A stretch of 64,000 nt of DNA from Serpula lacrymans var. lacrymans S7.9. Its lineage: Eukaryota > Basidiomycota > Agaricomycetes > Boletales > Serpulaceae. A program made the translations under genes and the position numbers. Shown piece by piece: positions 22,301 to 34,694 of the stretch (position 1 is the stretch's first letter; each line of letters starts with the position of its first letter). Location: the NCBI RefSeq assembly GCF_000218685.1, contig NW_006763300.1, positions 1,785,932 through 1,849,931 on the forward strand, read 5' to 3'. The notes beneath the pieces were generated by a model. It did no database searches, was not told where the DNA came from, and worked only from the letters and a program-made list of their open reading frames with translations.

Positions 22301-25300
22301 TCCAGGAATTGACGAGCCGCGTCCTCGGAATATAAGCGATTGTCAAAGCGAAGGACCACATGACCAGCCTTGGGATTTACTGTGAGGAGGAATTCGTACT
22401 GTTCTTCGCCATTAGGAAGAGGCAGGATCGTCTTTGCCTTCAAATGGTTCAACCCAAGTTGAGAAATTGTCTCCATGTTCACACCACCCGGCGCAAAGAG
22501 GTGCTTGAAATAACCGCGTCCATGGGAGGAGGCTTTCCCTTGAGCAACAATATCCTCATATGTTACTTCATCATTGGCCAGACATGCGATCAACGAGTCC
22601 TTGAATTTAGCCAAATATTCGAAGAAGCTCTCTTCAACATCTACGACAGTTTTGATGGGCAGCATATTGGCGAAGAAGCCAATCACAGTGGATAAGAGAC
22701 TGATATTGCGTTGGGTGACAGCAGTGCCGACCACGAAGGACGACTGAGAGGAATATTTATGGAGAAGTATATTGTATGCTGCGAAGAAACCAGTGAAGGG
22801 CGTTGCACCTGCTTCATTGACAATCTTGTGATATTGCTCAAGGGCTCCAGTGCCGATCTTGGCTTCGATCTGAGTAATAGGTGCCAGTTCCCTGTCTGAC
22901 GGTGTAGCGAGTGTAAGATGCAGAGGTTGAGTGTCTTGTAGATTCTCGGCCCAGAATTGCAGTTGCTCATCCCGCAACTCCGCACGGCGTTCGGATGTTT
23001 TTGCGAGCCAATCGCTGAAATCGGAGTAGTGGAATCTGACGTCTGGGATGCTACCTGGGCCATTTAAGTATAGACCGAATAACTCGTAGAAGAATACGCC
23101 AAGGGAAGCTTCATCAATAATGATATGGTGAATGACAACGTTGAATGCCCAGTCACCCCCGCCGAGGTCAGACATCGTGGCAGTCAAGAGAGGCAGCTGA
23201 TCAAGCTTGAAGTTAGGCTCGTGGTTCATAGCTAAGCTCATTTCGTAAGCCTTAGCAGTAGGGTCAGATTCGGTGGAGAGATCGACAAGTGACGCCTGGA
23301 ATTCGACAGATGGGTAAATGGTCTGCTCCAGCTTTCCGAGTTCTTCGTTCCAAGTGAATGCCGTTCGCAGAGCACCGTGGCGTTGCACAACTTCCTGGAA
23401 AGCTTCTGTCATGCGGTCAACATCGATAGGTGTGTCGGAATGTATAGTGACGAAGTAGCCTTCATGGGTGTCCCATTGCGTCGCGCCATAACGTGACATG
23501 TTCGAGTCGATCTTGCTCACTGCTCGCTTGCGAGCGTTGTCGTATTCACGCTAGAAAATCAATTTAAGTCATTTGGCGTGATTCATGTGAATATAAGAGC
23601 GCACTTGAGCAAGCCAAATTCTGTATTGATGAGGAGACGCGTCGGTGGTGTATGGTTCATCATAGGCAAGGCGGTCTTGTAGGATGGGAATCAGGGGCTC
23701 GCCATATTTAGCAGAGCCGTCGTCTTCAGCGAATACAGAATCATCTCCACTGCTTTGTAATCCCACTTTGGCAACCATTTCATCTAGTGCACCAATAGTC
23801 ATGGAGCCAAGCAATTCAATCTGGCTGACTTGGATGTTGAAGCGGATTTTGAGCTGGTTGCTGTAACGAGTAGCTACAAAAGGAAGGAATGTTATTTAAA
23901 GTTAAGGTAAGAGTAAAATTATACCTACCTCCCAGTGAGTCCAATCCAAAGCTAGTGATCAGTGCATTGTCGGTAATTTGCTCTACGTCCATGCTCAAGA
24001 GTGCACCTAGTAACGTAGCAGGTGATTCTGCTACATCTCCATCCTTGCCTCCTCCAGCATTGGAGACAAGGTACTTGGTCGGCAGCAGGTGCTCGTAGAG
24101 TAAGGGCTCGCTAGTAGAGAATACATCGGGAATCGTTGCCGTTGCTAACATCGGAACATAGTGTGCAATGCGTCGGATCAAGGAATCACCGATGAAGTTG
24201 CAGACTTGAGCAGTGGTCATACCAGACTTCGCTAACGAAGCTGTGTTTGCACGACCCTTGGTAGCAAGGACCAGACGCTTGAAGATACCAGAGTCCGTGA
24301 TAGGAGGGAACGACATGGAAATCGTATTAGGGATCAAGTCAGCGATGCGGTCAAGATAACTGAAATTCTCGTGATTAGCGAGCGATATGAAAATGTGACT
24401 GAATCCACTCACAGTTGCGATGCGCAGTATGCGGCCTGCCCTGCGTTACCAAATACAGATCCAATTGTAGAGAAAAGGAGGAGGAAATCCAAAGAGGCTG
24501 GATTTACGCAGCTCAAAAGAGTAGTCAGTGCATCTACTTTGGATTGATAGACCTCGTCGAAAGATTGTTGTGTCAAATTCGTAAACTTGCCATCACGAAG
24601 AACGACAGTCATTAAGAAAATGCCACCAATGGCCCCAGCTTTCTCTGCAGTCTCGACCACAGCAGCTGTTTGTTGTTTATTGACAGCATCGCACGAAATA
24701 ACTTCGATGTGAGCGCCCGACTCACGGAGGTGTTGGACGTATAGATTGTCTACTTTCGTGAGACCTTGAGGTCCACGACGGCTGGTGAGGATGATATGGC
24801 GAGCTCCATGAATAAACATCCATTCCGTGAGGCGCACACCGAGCTCACTGGAGCCGCCAACAAGAATATAGCTCTTGCGTGGACTAAACAGCTGACCGGT
24901 GGGATCAATACGTACTGGCCCAGTCTGCTTAGGAACGAGGACCAAGGAATCAAGGTTTGCTCCCGTCGCTGCCTCACGTGCATTTTCCATGGAAATAGTC
25001 CTTGAGCGCAACTTGAAGGCACGCGAACTATGCGCAACGAGCATAGCAGAGATCATAGAAGCGGTGTCACGTGGAGAAGCCTCTGCGAGTTTGCGCAAGT
25101 CAAGGATGTGAGTAGACGGCGCCCCAGGTGGTGGCCTCGTTGTATCTTGACCTTCACTTTGAACGTGTATGTAACAGCCGAAAAGGGATAAGGCATCAGC
25201 TCCTACTCCAAATGCAGGACTACCTTGGGGATTCAAGGCGACATCGAAAGCCACAATACCATTTTTGCGCAACCACGCAGGAGCAGCTACCGAAAAGTCG

Positions 25301-28300
25301 TCGATAATGATAATGGAATCTTCTGACACATCGAGTTCCGAAGAGAGATAGCTTGCTTCTGCCACAGAAGAAACGGTACACAAAAACTTTCCGCCAAAGC
25401 GCTGGCAGATTTGTACGGCATTGTAACCGGCACCTAGAATGTGTTAGTTAATGCGCAATGATGGACGGTTGCTAGTGTTGGGACTTACTGCTAGCGGCGT
25501 CATGAATGAGGATATTGGATGACTTAGAGATTTTTGCAAGCTGCAAAAGACCTGACCACGACGCTAAGAAGGCAGAAGGCAGTGCGGCCGCTTCTTCAGC
25601 TGTCACTCCAGCTGGAAGCTGCACAACAGCATCCTCATCCGCAATCATGACATTAACAGGAGTGTGACGAGATACTCCAACAACCTGTGACGATGTCTGA
25701 TGTTAGTGAGGAAGAATCATGACGCGACTGAAAATCTACCTTGGTGCTAGTACCAAAGGCTTTAACAGCAGAGCCTACAGATTTTATAGAGCCAACGAAT
25801 GTAATCGAGGGTTTCTCGGCTGATATGCTTTCCATCCCCAGAGCATCAACTTGGACTTCTACTTGTGTATCGCCAAGGCTGGGAGGGAAGTGTGCCGCAA
25901 CCGTGGTCATGGCGCCTGAATGAGTAGATAATCCGATTGCAGGGATAACTGTATCATTGACTTCCACGGAACCATTGACAAGCCTACGGACGAAAACTTC
26001 ACCATTGCGAGATATCTTCAGATGTTGTTCCAGTAAGAGCGAATTGCGACGCAAGTCATGGATGACTTTCTCCCGTGCTGCTGCCGCCAGCGTGTGATCC
26101 TCAAATAGTACTGAACGAACGACGAATTCTGGAGATTCGGCTATCAAACACGAAGCGACGCCCAATGCACCACAGCCAGCGGCGTTGTCTTCCCCAGTGA
26201 TCCAAACTTCGGAGTCGGCCCCAACATTCTTAGCAATCTCTACGAGCTCTCCCTCTTGACCATGTATGAATGGGTGGATGATAACGCTCTTGAAGGGACC
26301 AGCAGGAACCGAAACAGTACATTCGGAAACGCGAACTACGAGGAGGGCGCAGCCATCTGTTAGCTGAGACGTCTGGACCTCGACACCAGAAACTGCACGA
26401 AGCTGCTCAGTCAATGCTGGGAGCGTCATTTGAGCATAGTTCGCATCTTCCGAAGCAGCCTTCGAGTCTACAATTCATTAATCAGACGTAATCTTCTGGT
26501 ATGCATCGGCAGACTCACCAGACACAGTTAGGAGGATGATTCCAGAAGGTACCAAGAAGTTGGTCAAGTGAGCAATATCAATAGGAACAGCTGAAAGGTC
26601 CACGGATCGTAGGACGATATCAAAGCTAAATACCGCTCAGCGTTAATGGTGGATCTAGTTTAACGAAATCAAGCCTACCTGGCAAAGGAACTGGTAGCCG
26701 CGTCGTCCTTGAGAGTCCATGAGTCAACTAGCAGAGATTGCGTGTGCGAGTAGTTCATTTCGGAGGTCTTTGCATCGGCTTCCTCAGGAGACCCGGCACC
26801 ACAGACATATGAAACCAGTACGTGATTTTCAATCAACAGCGAAGACAGAGAAGCATCCAGACTCTTTGCAATGGCAGACGTGGTGTCCAGGTCTATCACT
26901 CGTACCACTTGGCGACCTGCAGTGACAGCATTTTTGACAAGGGTATTGAACGCGGAACGTAGTGATCCACCAGAAGGAACAGAAAGCAACGACGAAGGGA
27001 ATGCTTTTGATTGCCAGGCAGTGGTCAAACGCTCCTCGACGCTGCTATCAGTGATGGCGATAGGCTCAGCTTCTGGCGCGCGAGCAATCTCGAAGCCCTC
27101 GATCGTGAACAAAACGCGCCCTTCGGAATTGCAGATAACATAGTCGGATTTGAATGGTCCAGCTGGAGCCCAGTGACGAACTATGAAGTAAGTCCAAATG
27201 CCTTTCTTGAGTTCCGAGTCAAGATTAGGTGCATCATGGCTATCCCATCGACGTAGAGAATCAATCTTGACGGGCAAGAAGACACCATTGAAGTCAAAGA
27301 GTTTAGTCTCCATATTTATGAACATAGCCAGACCACATTGAGTTATACTGTCAAGAATACCAGGGTGGATGACATATCCATTACCATAGACATCAGGTGT
27401 CCCTTCTGGTATCTCGAGTCGCGTGAGATAGGCCTTGCCACCCCAACTGTCCTCATCTGCAACTTCATGCACAACTTTAAGATAGTTCCTGAAGTGATCT
27501 TGGTATCGGTACGCGGAAGGGATAGCATCGTAAAACTCGTCTCCAGTGAGGGATCCTTTAGAGAGAGGGAGCTTGGATTGGACATCGAACATGCGAGGGG
27601 AATTGGCATCGAAAGCAGGGTTGACACGAGAGAAAGAACCACTCGCATAGACTGAATCCAAGACGATATCACCATTGATGAATTCGTTGTTAGTCGATGC
27701 GCGGAATTGCCATTTGTCGCCTTCAATGACACAACCAGCATGACCAGGAAGATTATCATGGCCATTCAGAACGAGAGGTTTGTGAATGGCGATATTGGAC
27801 GCAACCATGGCACCATTCTCAAGAATGCTCTCAACGTATCTAGATATTGATCAGTATATAAATCATAAGCAACAAGATGTATGACGACATACCCAGATGC
27901 AGGGAAAAGGACCGCATCAAAGACGATATGACCTGTCAAGTCAGGGTGACTGTCAACATTGAGGCGGAAATGGGCAGGAGCAACGGGTCGTGGTTTCTCC
28001 CGAAGACGCCTGGATTGATCCGACGCAGACTCCGCCCAACAATGAGATTTGTTGTAAGGGTACTCTGGCAAAATCGCCTTCCCAAAGCCGGTCTGACCAT
28101 CAGACGAGGCACAAAGTTTATCGAAGTCGACTCTCTTGAATCCAGAGACGAGCATGTTTCCAATGCCCTCAAGGAATTGATAGTGTTCGCCAGTGTTCTG
28201 CGCGGGAACTTTGGGGTTAGGACGGCGAATCAAGCTAACAGGTTCACCCCCGCATTGCTCGATATAAGCCTTCAGTACAGGATGAGGGGCAATTTCAAGG

Positions 28301-31255
28301 AATAATAGTCCCTCTGAACCTTCGTCGTTGATTAGCTTGTTAATGGCGGTACCGAACAAAACGGGTCGACGAATGTTATCCCAGCAGTAATCGATGTCGA
28401 GATCGCGGTCCAACCACTTTCCATCGGCCGTGGACATAACTCGAGCAACAGGCTTATTTGTACCTTTCCCAAGGGGTTCCTGCATGAGCGACTTGAAAAG
28501 CTCCTCCTGGGGCTCCATGAGAGGAGTATGGAATGCGCATCCAACACGTAATTTAGCTGCGAAAATCTTGTCCTTTGGGTCGTTCGCAAGCTCGACCATA
28601 GCATCAATGAGCTCATGAGTACCTGCGACAGTGACGGCCTGAGGAGAGTTAATTCCCGCGATCCATAGGCCACTAGCTGCCTTTGCCTTCGAAAGAACTT
28701 TCCGCATCATAGCCTTTGCTTTCTGCACGCCTACGCCAAGGGCAACCATGGCCCCGTTACCTTCTGCCTTCGTCATAGCAGCTGAACGAGCAACTGCGAT
28801 ACCAACTGCCATCTCGCGATCATAGTGGCCAGATGCGTAGCCCATGGCAATTTCACCAATACTGTTTCAAAATGCATTAGTGATCGTGAAAGCACTACCA
28901 GAAAATGTACATTACCTGTGACCCACGACGAATTGGTATTGAATTCCCAAGCTCCTAACCAAGTCGACAAGAGCGATCTGTATGAAGACGAGAGACAGCA
29001 CGACTTCTCGCACAGGCCACACGCCATTCGCAGCAAGTTTGGTTTCCACACCGGGAACGAAAAGGCCAGTACGCTCTAGCATCGATTCTTGCTTGTACTG
29101 GTTTACGAGGATACTATCGTTTAGTTTAATGGCTTCCAAAAATGCTGGGTAGCTCTCAGCCAGTTGACGACCCATGAATATGTGCTGAGGACCTTGTCCA
29201 GAGAAAACGAGACAGAGCTTTGGACTCGAGTTGCCGTTGGTCAACACAGGCTTGGAGAATTTGGTGTCCGCGCTGAGCGTCGACGCGACAGCAAAAGAAC
29301 GCGCAGGGTAAGCACGACTTTGACGAGCGAGGGAGCGGGCGATGGTACGAAGGGTCTTGTCATCGGTAACGTTGCCAAAAGAGCTAATGAGAGTGTCTTT
29401 CCAACGACCGAGAGATGGTTCAGTCAACGAACCGATCGAGAATAGGTGGAGAGATTTCTCGCTGGAAGTGGTGGATGTGATAGCTTTGGATGTGTCATGT
29501 GCGGTCTCGAAAGTCTCCATGACGATGTGGGCATTCGACCCTCCAACTCCATACGATGAAATGGAAGTAACCCATTTGCCATCTTTGGCGGCCAGTTCTG
29601 GCGTAATAGACTCGAGCTACATAGATGACTTAGTTCAACAAGCGTATAATTCTATAAAACATAGGGATCTTACCTCGGTCTGCACTTTCATCTTCAAACT
29701 GGTAAAATCGATCTTCGGATTGGCCTTCGTGAAACGGACGTTGGGAATGATCTCCTTGTGGTGCAGCATCAAGGACACTTTAACTAGACTGGCGAGGAAG
29801 CTGCATCCTTCGGCATGACCAATGTTACTTTTAACACTTCCGACTCTGCAGGAGCAAAATATATATGAAACCAAAACGGAGAAAAGGGATCCCTTTGACA
29901 TACCTCAGGACTTTATTATCTGCGCGGCCTTGCGAGAACACCTTCCCAGCAGCATTGGTTTCGATTGGATCACCTACTTTAGTTCCAGTTGCGTGCAGCT
30001 CCACGTAAAATGCCTCGGCAGGGTCTCGGTGTGCAGCCTTATAAGCCTCTTTAATCGTCTCAGCTTGCATCGCACCCTCTGGCATCGTCAAACTCTTTCC
30101 CTTTCCATTTGCATTGATAGCACTCCCAGTAAGGACTGAGTACACTGAATCTCCATCCCTAACCGCACAGTCGAGCCGCTTGATGAGTACGGCACCGATA
30201 CCCTCCGCCCTGAGAAGCCGAAGATATCAGCACAATTGCTATCAACTCGATGGAAAAGATGGGCTACCTAGCGTAACCATCTGCAGATGCATCAAAAGAT
30301 TTGGACGAGCCAGTTGGTGATAAGACACCTAATTTCGAGAAAGAAACAGTATGTTCTGGGTTGATGATCGTGTTGGCGCCTAAGTATGACTTCAGTATCT
30401 GAATGGCCATACTAGCGTGTCTTGATACATACCAACCACCAGAGCTTGGTCACACTCGCCAAGCTTTATGGAACACAGAGCAAGATGCATTGCAGTAGCA
30501 GAAGCAGAACAAGCTACGATCGATGCAAATCAGACGCCAAGATGGATATGCCAATGCAAAAAAAATACATACCAGTGTCAACGGTCAATGAAGGACCACG
30601 TAAATCGAACGTGAAAGAGATACGATTTGCTCGAATAGATACACAACGCCCAACGCCATTGTAATTGTTGATTTCGTAACGATCATCGTCAAGCTCATCT
30701 GCAGTAGTTAAAAGATTGCCAAAGAAAACGCCTGTCTTCGAACCCCGATAATCAATACCAGAATCATGGAGAGCCTAGAAAGAGTACGCGTTGATTAACC
30801 TGCATCACCAAAAACATAGAAATATGGTACGAACAGCATGAGCAGCTTCTAGAGTGAGACGAATCGCAGGGTCGAAATGAGCAGCCTCTTTGGCAGAGAT
30901 ACCAAATTCAAGGTGATCGAATTGATCGATGCCGGATATGAAACCAGCTTTTGTAGTATGGTATTTTCCAGGTTCATCTTTACCGCCTGCATCGATCAAA
31001 GGATAAGATCAGAAACGAGCATATAGGTCTGACAGGATAGAACGACTAACCAAACCACTCTGAATGAATCCAACGATCTGACGGAGGTTCTACCATTCCA
31101 TCTCCCTAGAACAAGTGTGAGCAAATGAGATGAAGTTGATCCGAAATAGAAATCACTTTGTTCCTCAAAAATTCATAGTAAAGCTCCTTGTTATCAGACC
31201 CTCCAGGGAACTTGCAGCCAATGCCGACGATGGCAACTGGCACTTCGGCGGACAT
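19330..31255 (-). CDS. PKS-NRPS hybrid megasynthase: KS-AT-DH-psiMT-ER-KR-ACP-C-A-T-TE
   Basis: Start [19 protein letters not shown] (31255); TAA at 19332-19330; roughly 3,600 residues after removal of about twenty introns. KS (31.2-29.5 kb): VDTACSAS with the Cys split by an intron, HATGT, NIGHAEG. AT (29.3-28.0): GQGPQ, VVGHSIGE across an intron. DH (27.97-27.05): H of [10 protein letters not shown], Asp of HPGILDS. psiMT (26.9-26.5): no SAM glycine motif. ER-like (26.4-25.1): nucleotide motif SSAGYN instead of GGVGxA. KR (24.9-24.3): [31 protein letters not shown] (24.1-23.8): FGLDSLG. C (23.65-22.2): [19 protein letters not shown] (22.1-20.6): [30 protein letters not shown] (20.5-20.3): TGLNSL. 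TE (20.2-19.5): GYSYGG, GRHDTMF, followed by a Lys/Pro-rich tail. Known fungal hybrids join a reduced polyketide to one amino acid. Release here should be by thioesterase. Confidence 0.93.
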
Positions 31256-32684
31256 TGTTGAGCGCCTTGTAAGGTGTATTTAGTATATCGAATGTTTAGA
31301 ACCAATGAGTTGATGAATGGTAGCGTTTGAGAAGTCCTAAGTGAAAGGTGAAAGTGAGAGAGATAAAGTCTGAAAAAAAGAGCCCGCAAGAAAAGGATCA
31401 ATAAGTAGTATCAAGCACTACCTGGCATGACAACAGATATACTGTCAGTCTAGATCTCGCCATCAGGTTAGACCTCGGAAACGGTTACGAAGTTTTCCTT
31501 TCATAGAAAGCTGGACATGTGCCGATGCTGTGCTGTTTGATGAATTGACAGGAACATATTCTGTTCACGTATTTGCGATGAATGAGCCAGCGTTGCAGAC
31601 GCCCGCGGTAAGAGTGCCAAGCTACGTGCCGTTGATGAGCGTTGTTGATGGGTGAGGAGAAAGCAGAGTGATAGACGAGTCGGTTGATCGGCTTGAGAGA
31701 CTCTGCTCAACCCGTACTCCATATGTTTTCGTGCCATTTCGATGTCCAGTTGTCAGGAATCCAGTTCGATCAGCCGAGCGGTGCCGGGTGATCCGAATGG
31801 CAAAGACACAGACTCCGCCCAACGCAGATCGGTTCCTTATCAACCCATGCTCTCCCATCGTCTCCAGTACAACGCTCATAAACACCCGAAGCATATGAGA
31901 AAAATGAACTGCAACTATGATCATGTCGTCGGCTCCCCGTAAAACGAGGTGGCCTATCTTTGTACCTCTCATCATTTGATGGGCCGCTCTTTCAGAGACA
32001 GGTACATTGCCTCACAGGTACCGCGCCTAAGTGGTATGTTCGATGCAACTGACACGTTTGATCCTTCGGCCTTTTCCTCGACAATCCTATTATTAGACGT
32101 TAGATAACGGTAAATTACCACCTGTTCCTGGGAGCAAGAATATGACCCCAAGTTTCGGTCGGATCTGACTGGTTGAATATATAGCTGCATACATTCACAT
32201 GCACAATGAACACACTGTCAAGAAAACTATGTAGCACCATTTTCTGCTCTCTGCTAGTTGTATGGGAGCTACTCCTTGTTGTTGTGCCAAACAAATGTAA
32301 AGCTAGAGTAACCTCCACTCCAGGCAGAACTTTAAGGAGGCCCTCAGGGGTTTTTATGTTGTGAGAAATAGGTCTCAGAGACCCACCATCCCTCCAGCCT
32401 CTGTATCCCCCAGCAACGGGATTACTATACTTGGCATATAGCCAAATTCACTGCCAAGAGCCTCTTCAGAGGTTTAGTCTACATTCAATGCTATAATTTC
32501 AAAAATATTGACACTCCTTGTGCACTCCCTGAAAGCCCCTTTTGTAGTATTTGTATGCTCGTACACTCTTTGAGAGCCTCTGTGGGAGCCTCCTCATCAA
32601 TACATCAAAGGAACATTTCAGAACAATATCCTATATATAGATATAAATTATCCCTTTACGGTAAACTTCTGTGCTATCATAACC
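31256..32684. other. upstream region of the megasynthase, no gene recognised
   Basis: About 1.4 kb 5' of the PKS-NRPS start. A CCAAT pentamer (31301-31305 area) and an AT-rich TATACTAAATA-like run about 25-35 bp from the ATG are possible promoter elements but weak. Minus ORFs here (31975-31622, 32318-32115) show no family features. The sequence becomes repeat-like after about 32330. Confidence 0.45.
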
Positions 32685-32819
32685 TTACTTTACAATAGCG
32701 GTAGGGTGTTGCTTGGGCTTGATAGGCTGATCCTCAGATGCAGAACCATACCATTTAATGACTTCAGCTTCCTTGAGTTTGCTATCCTCATTGAGTGCGC
32801 ATTGGTGTGTGTCAGTCAT
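32685..32819 (-). CDS. 44-aa ORF, possible fragment of a repeat-borne gene
   Basis: ATG at 32819-32817 opens MTDTHQCALNEDSKLKEAEV and ends at TAA 32687-32685. The peptide is acidic-polar with a Pro/Lys C-terminus. It lies in the repeat-rich zone right of the megasynthase, so it may be the first exon of a mobile-element protein. No function can be assigned. Confidence 0.25.
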   Translation of the reverse strand: MTDTHQCALNEDSKLKEAEVIKWYGSASEDQPIKPKQHPTAIVK

Positions 32820-33020
32820 GGTTGTTACTGAGGAAGAAAATTAATGTGGTTATGCAAGTGGAATTTATTGTGAACACCTATTTGGATGTGTCAGTGTGCT
32901 GACATGCAAGCCTTAGCATGTCTCAATGGCACAAGCAGATGATGCAATTGCATCATTTGTATACACCATGGAGACATCACTTGGCATTGGTGGTGCATTG
33001 ATTAATAAAACTAAGTGAAA

Positions 33021-33161
33021 CTCAGCCACTGCCCGAGAGGCTATAGAAACGACTTTATTATTTACCTAAGTGAAACTACAATAGATGTTAGTTTAAAGTG
33101 ACCTCTAATAAATGTAATGTAACATACCTCAGCCGCTGCCCAAGAGGCTATAGAAACGACT
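33021..33161. repeat. 34-bp direct repeat, two copies
   Basis: A 34-bp unit (begins CTCAGCC, ends AGAAACGACT) occurs at 33021-33054 and 33128-33161 with two mismatches. The starts are 107 bp apart, possibly the terminal or internal repeats of a small degraded element. Confidence 0.7.
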
Positions 33162-33364
33162 GAGGTATTCCTATACTAAACCCCCTACTACTTATAGTCG
33201 GAGGTGCTACTCGCTACAGTATAATGACTCCTAGGAGTACAATTGTGCTCCTAGGAGAACAATGGTGACTCCATGGAGTGGTGGCTAAACTCCATGGAGA
33301 ATAATGGCTGCTTTGGCAGAGACCGGGTTTATCCGGTTTTGTCATTGATATAGTGGGGTAGTTG

Positions 33365-33742
33365 AAGGGGACCAAAACAACACATTAATGCGTCATTTTG
33401 GTCCCCTTTGCTTGCCTGGTAATGGCACAAGAAGGAGCCAAAAACGATGCTTGGCACATTGTTTTTGACTCCTTTGCTTACCAGTGAAGGGGTTAGGAGG
33501 GAGAGAGTGGGTGGTGGTGGTGGTGGTGGTGGTGGTGGTGGTGGTGGTGGTGGTGGTGAGGGAGGTGGTAGCGGCACAAAAAGGAGCCAAAAGCAACACT
33601 TGGCATATTGTTTTTGACTCCTTCACTTGCCAGTGAAAGTAGTGGGTTGGGAGAAAGAGGGAGCAGTGCTGGTGCTAACAATGCTGGTGGATGCTCAAGG
33701 GAGGGTGCAAACAATGTGTCCACACATTGTTTAGGCCCTCCC
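33365..33742. repeat. series of four similar imperfect hairpins
   Basis: Four palindromes share a GGAGCCAAAA/GGGACCAAAA-type 5' arm and TTTTGACTCC/TTTTGGTCCC-type 3' arm. Their arms are 33365-33377/33396-33408 (13 of 13), 33432-33449/33457-33474 (16 of 18), 33581-33596/33608-33623 (14 of 16) and 33699-33718/33723-33742 (17 of 20). The GGT microsatellite lies between the second and third. No open frame of note crosses the region, and its origin is unclear. Confidence 0.7.
33511..33558 (+). repeat. (GGT)16 microsatellite
   Basis: Sixteen uninterrupted trinucleotides, followed by GAGGGAGGTGG. Confidence 0.95.
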
Positions 33743-34159
33743 TCACTTATTGTGGTGGTAGTGTATTGGTGGTGAGGTTTATCAGTTTGGACGGGTTCAA
33801 ACCAAGTTCAGGAAACCACGAGAATACCCAAACTGCAGGCCAAACTGAATCCAGACCTAAGGTTCAGTTTGGCAGTTCTCAGTTCTGAACCACTTGGCCA
33901 AACTGAACTTTGGCATCCCTAGGACTCCAGGGCTCTCTAACAGCAGCAACTCACTCAGTACTACCAACTTGACACCTCCTAAGCTGGGATTCACATTGAT
34001 TAACTTAAAGAGATCTAATATAAACCAAATACTCAGACTTTGTGGGCAAAGCTCTGAGAATGTATTTGTGTACCTAATATAAACAATACTAGGTACAAAG
34101 TAAGCATATCACTAAAAACTAAGATGGTATATCATCCTCACCTCAGACTTTGTGGGTGA

Positions 34160-34499
34160 TGTAACGACCAAGAGTTTCTTACTCTGGCACACAACTCAGA
34201 CAAGCAAAGAGAGAGAGAAGGAGGGATCACCCCTCAGGTTTCAACGGGTTTGTTGTGCTAAACAACAGGAGGACTCGCTGAGTCCTTCCCCATGTATTGC
34301 TCCTGTATATATACTAAAATACATGAGGTACTGTACAGTTGTAAATAAAGTCCAATGTTTAGCATGTGACCGGTCACATGGTGAGTCTAGACACTGGTCA
34401 GGTGTTGTGTCACATGACTGGTCATGTGACTTGGAAAAATAAAAGTAAAAGTATGAAAAAGGTGAAGTGTAAGTAGGTACTGGTACATCAATTGTAACA
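34160..34499 (+). mobile_element. solo LTR, family TGTAACAACC, copy 3 (340 bp)
   Basis: Starts TGTAACGACCAAGAG, ends CAATTGTAACA, flanked by GGTGA (34155-34159, 34500-34504). It interrupts the left copia LTR, whose uninterrupted form is seen at about 35690. It keeps the 18-bp palindrome (34363-34380) and one 20-bp near-palindrome (34410-34429) found in copy 1, so it belongs to the same subfamily. Confidence 0.92.
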
Positions 34500-34694
34500 G
34501 GTGAAGCTCTGAAGTGGGCAATTGTTGCTATGAAGGTTTAAAAAGGCTAAACAGAAGTATAACTAAGGAGAAAATTGCTTATCAAAATACACGGGCCATC
34601 TGATTACTACACCTTCCTAGTATGGTGCCCTGCACCATACTTTCCCTTTGTACAATGCTTATCTTTGTCAAATTGTGTTTTCTAGCACTCCCCC

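Noticed and set aside
26470..26950. Active methyltransferase domain in the megasynthase
   Set aside because: Only the late FDIVL-type segment is recognisable; the SAM-binding glycine motif is missing.
31622..31975. 117-codon minus ORF upstream of the megasynthase as a cluster gene
   Set aside because: No domain, biased random composition, overlapping ORFs in several frames.
33021..33161. CRISPR-like array from the spaced 34-bp repeats
   Set aside because: Only two copies, a eukaryotic genome and no cas genes; better seen as transposon repeat.
33329..33723. Poly-Pro, poly-Thr and poly-His ORFs
   Set aside because: All are translations of the GGT microsatellite in different frames.
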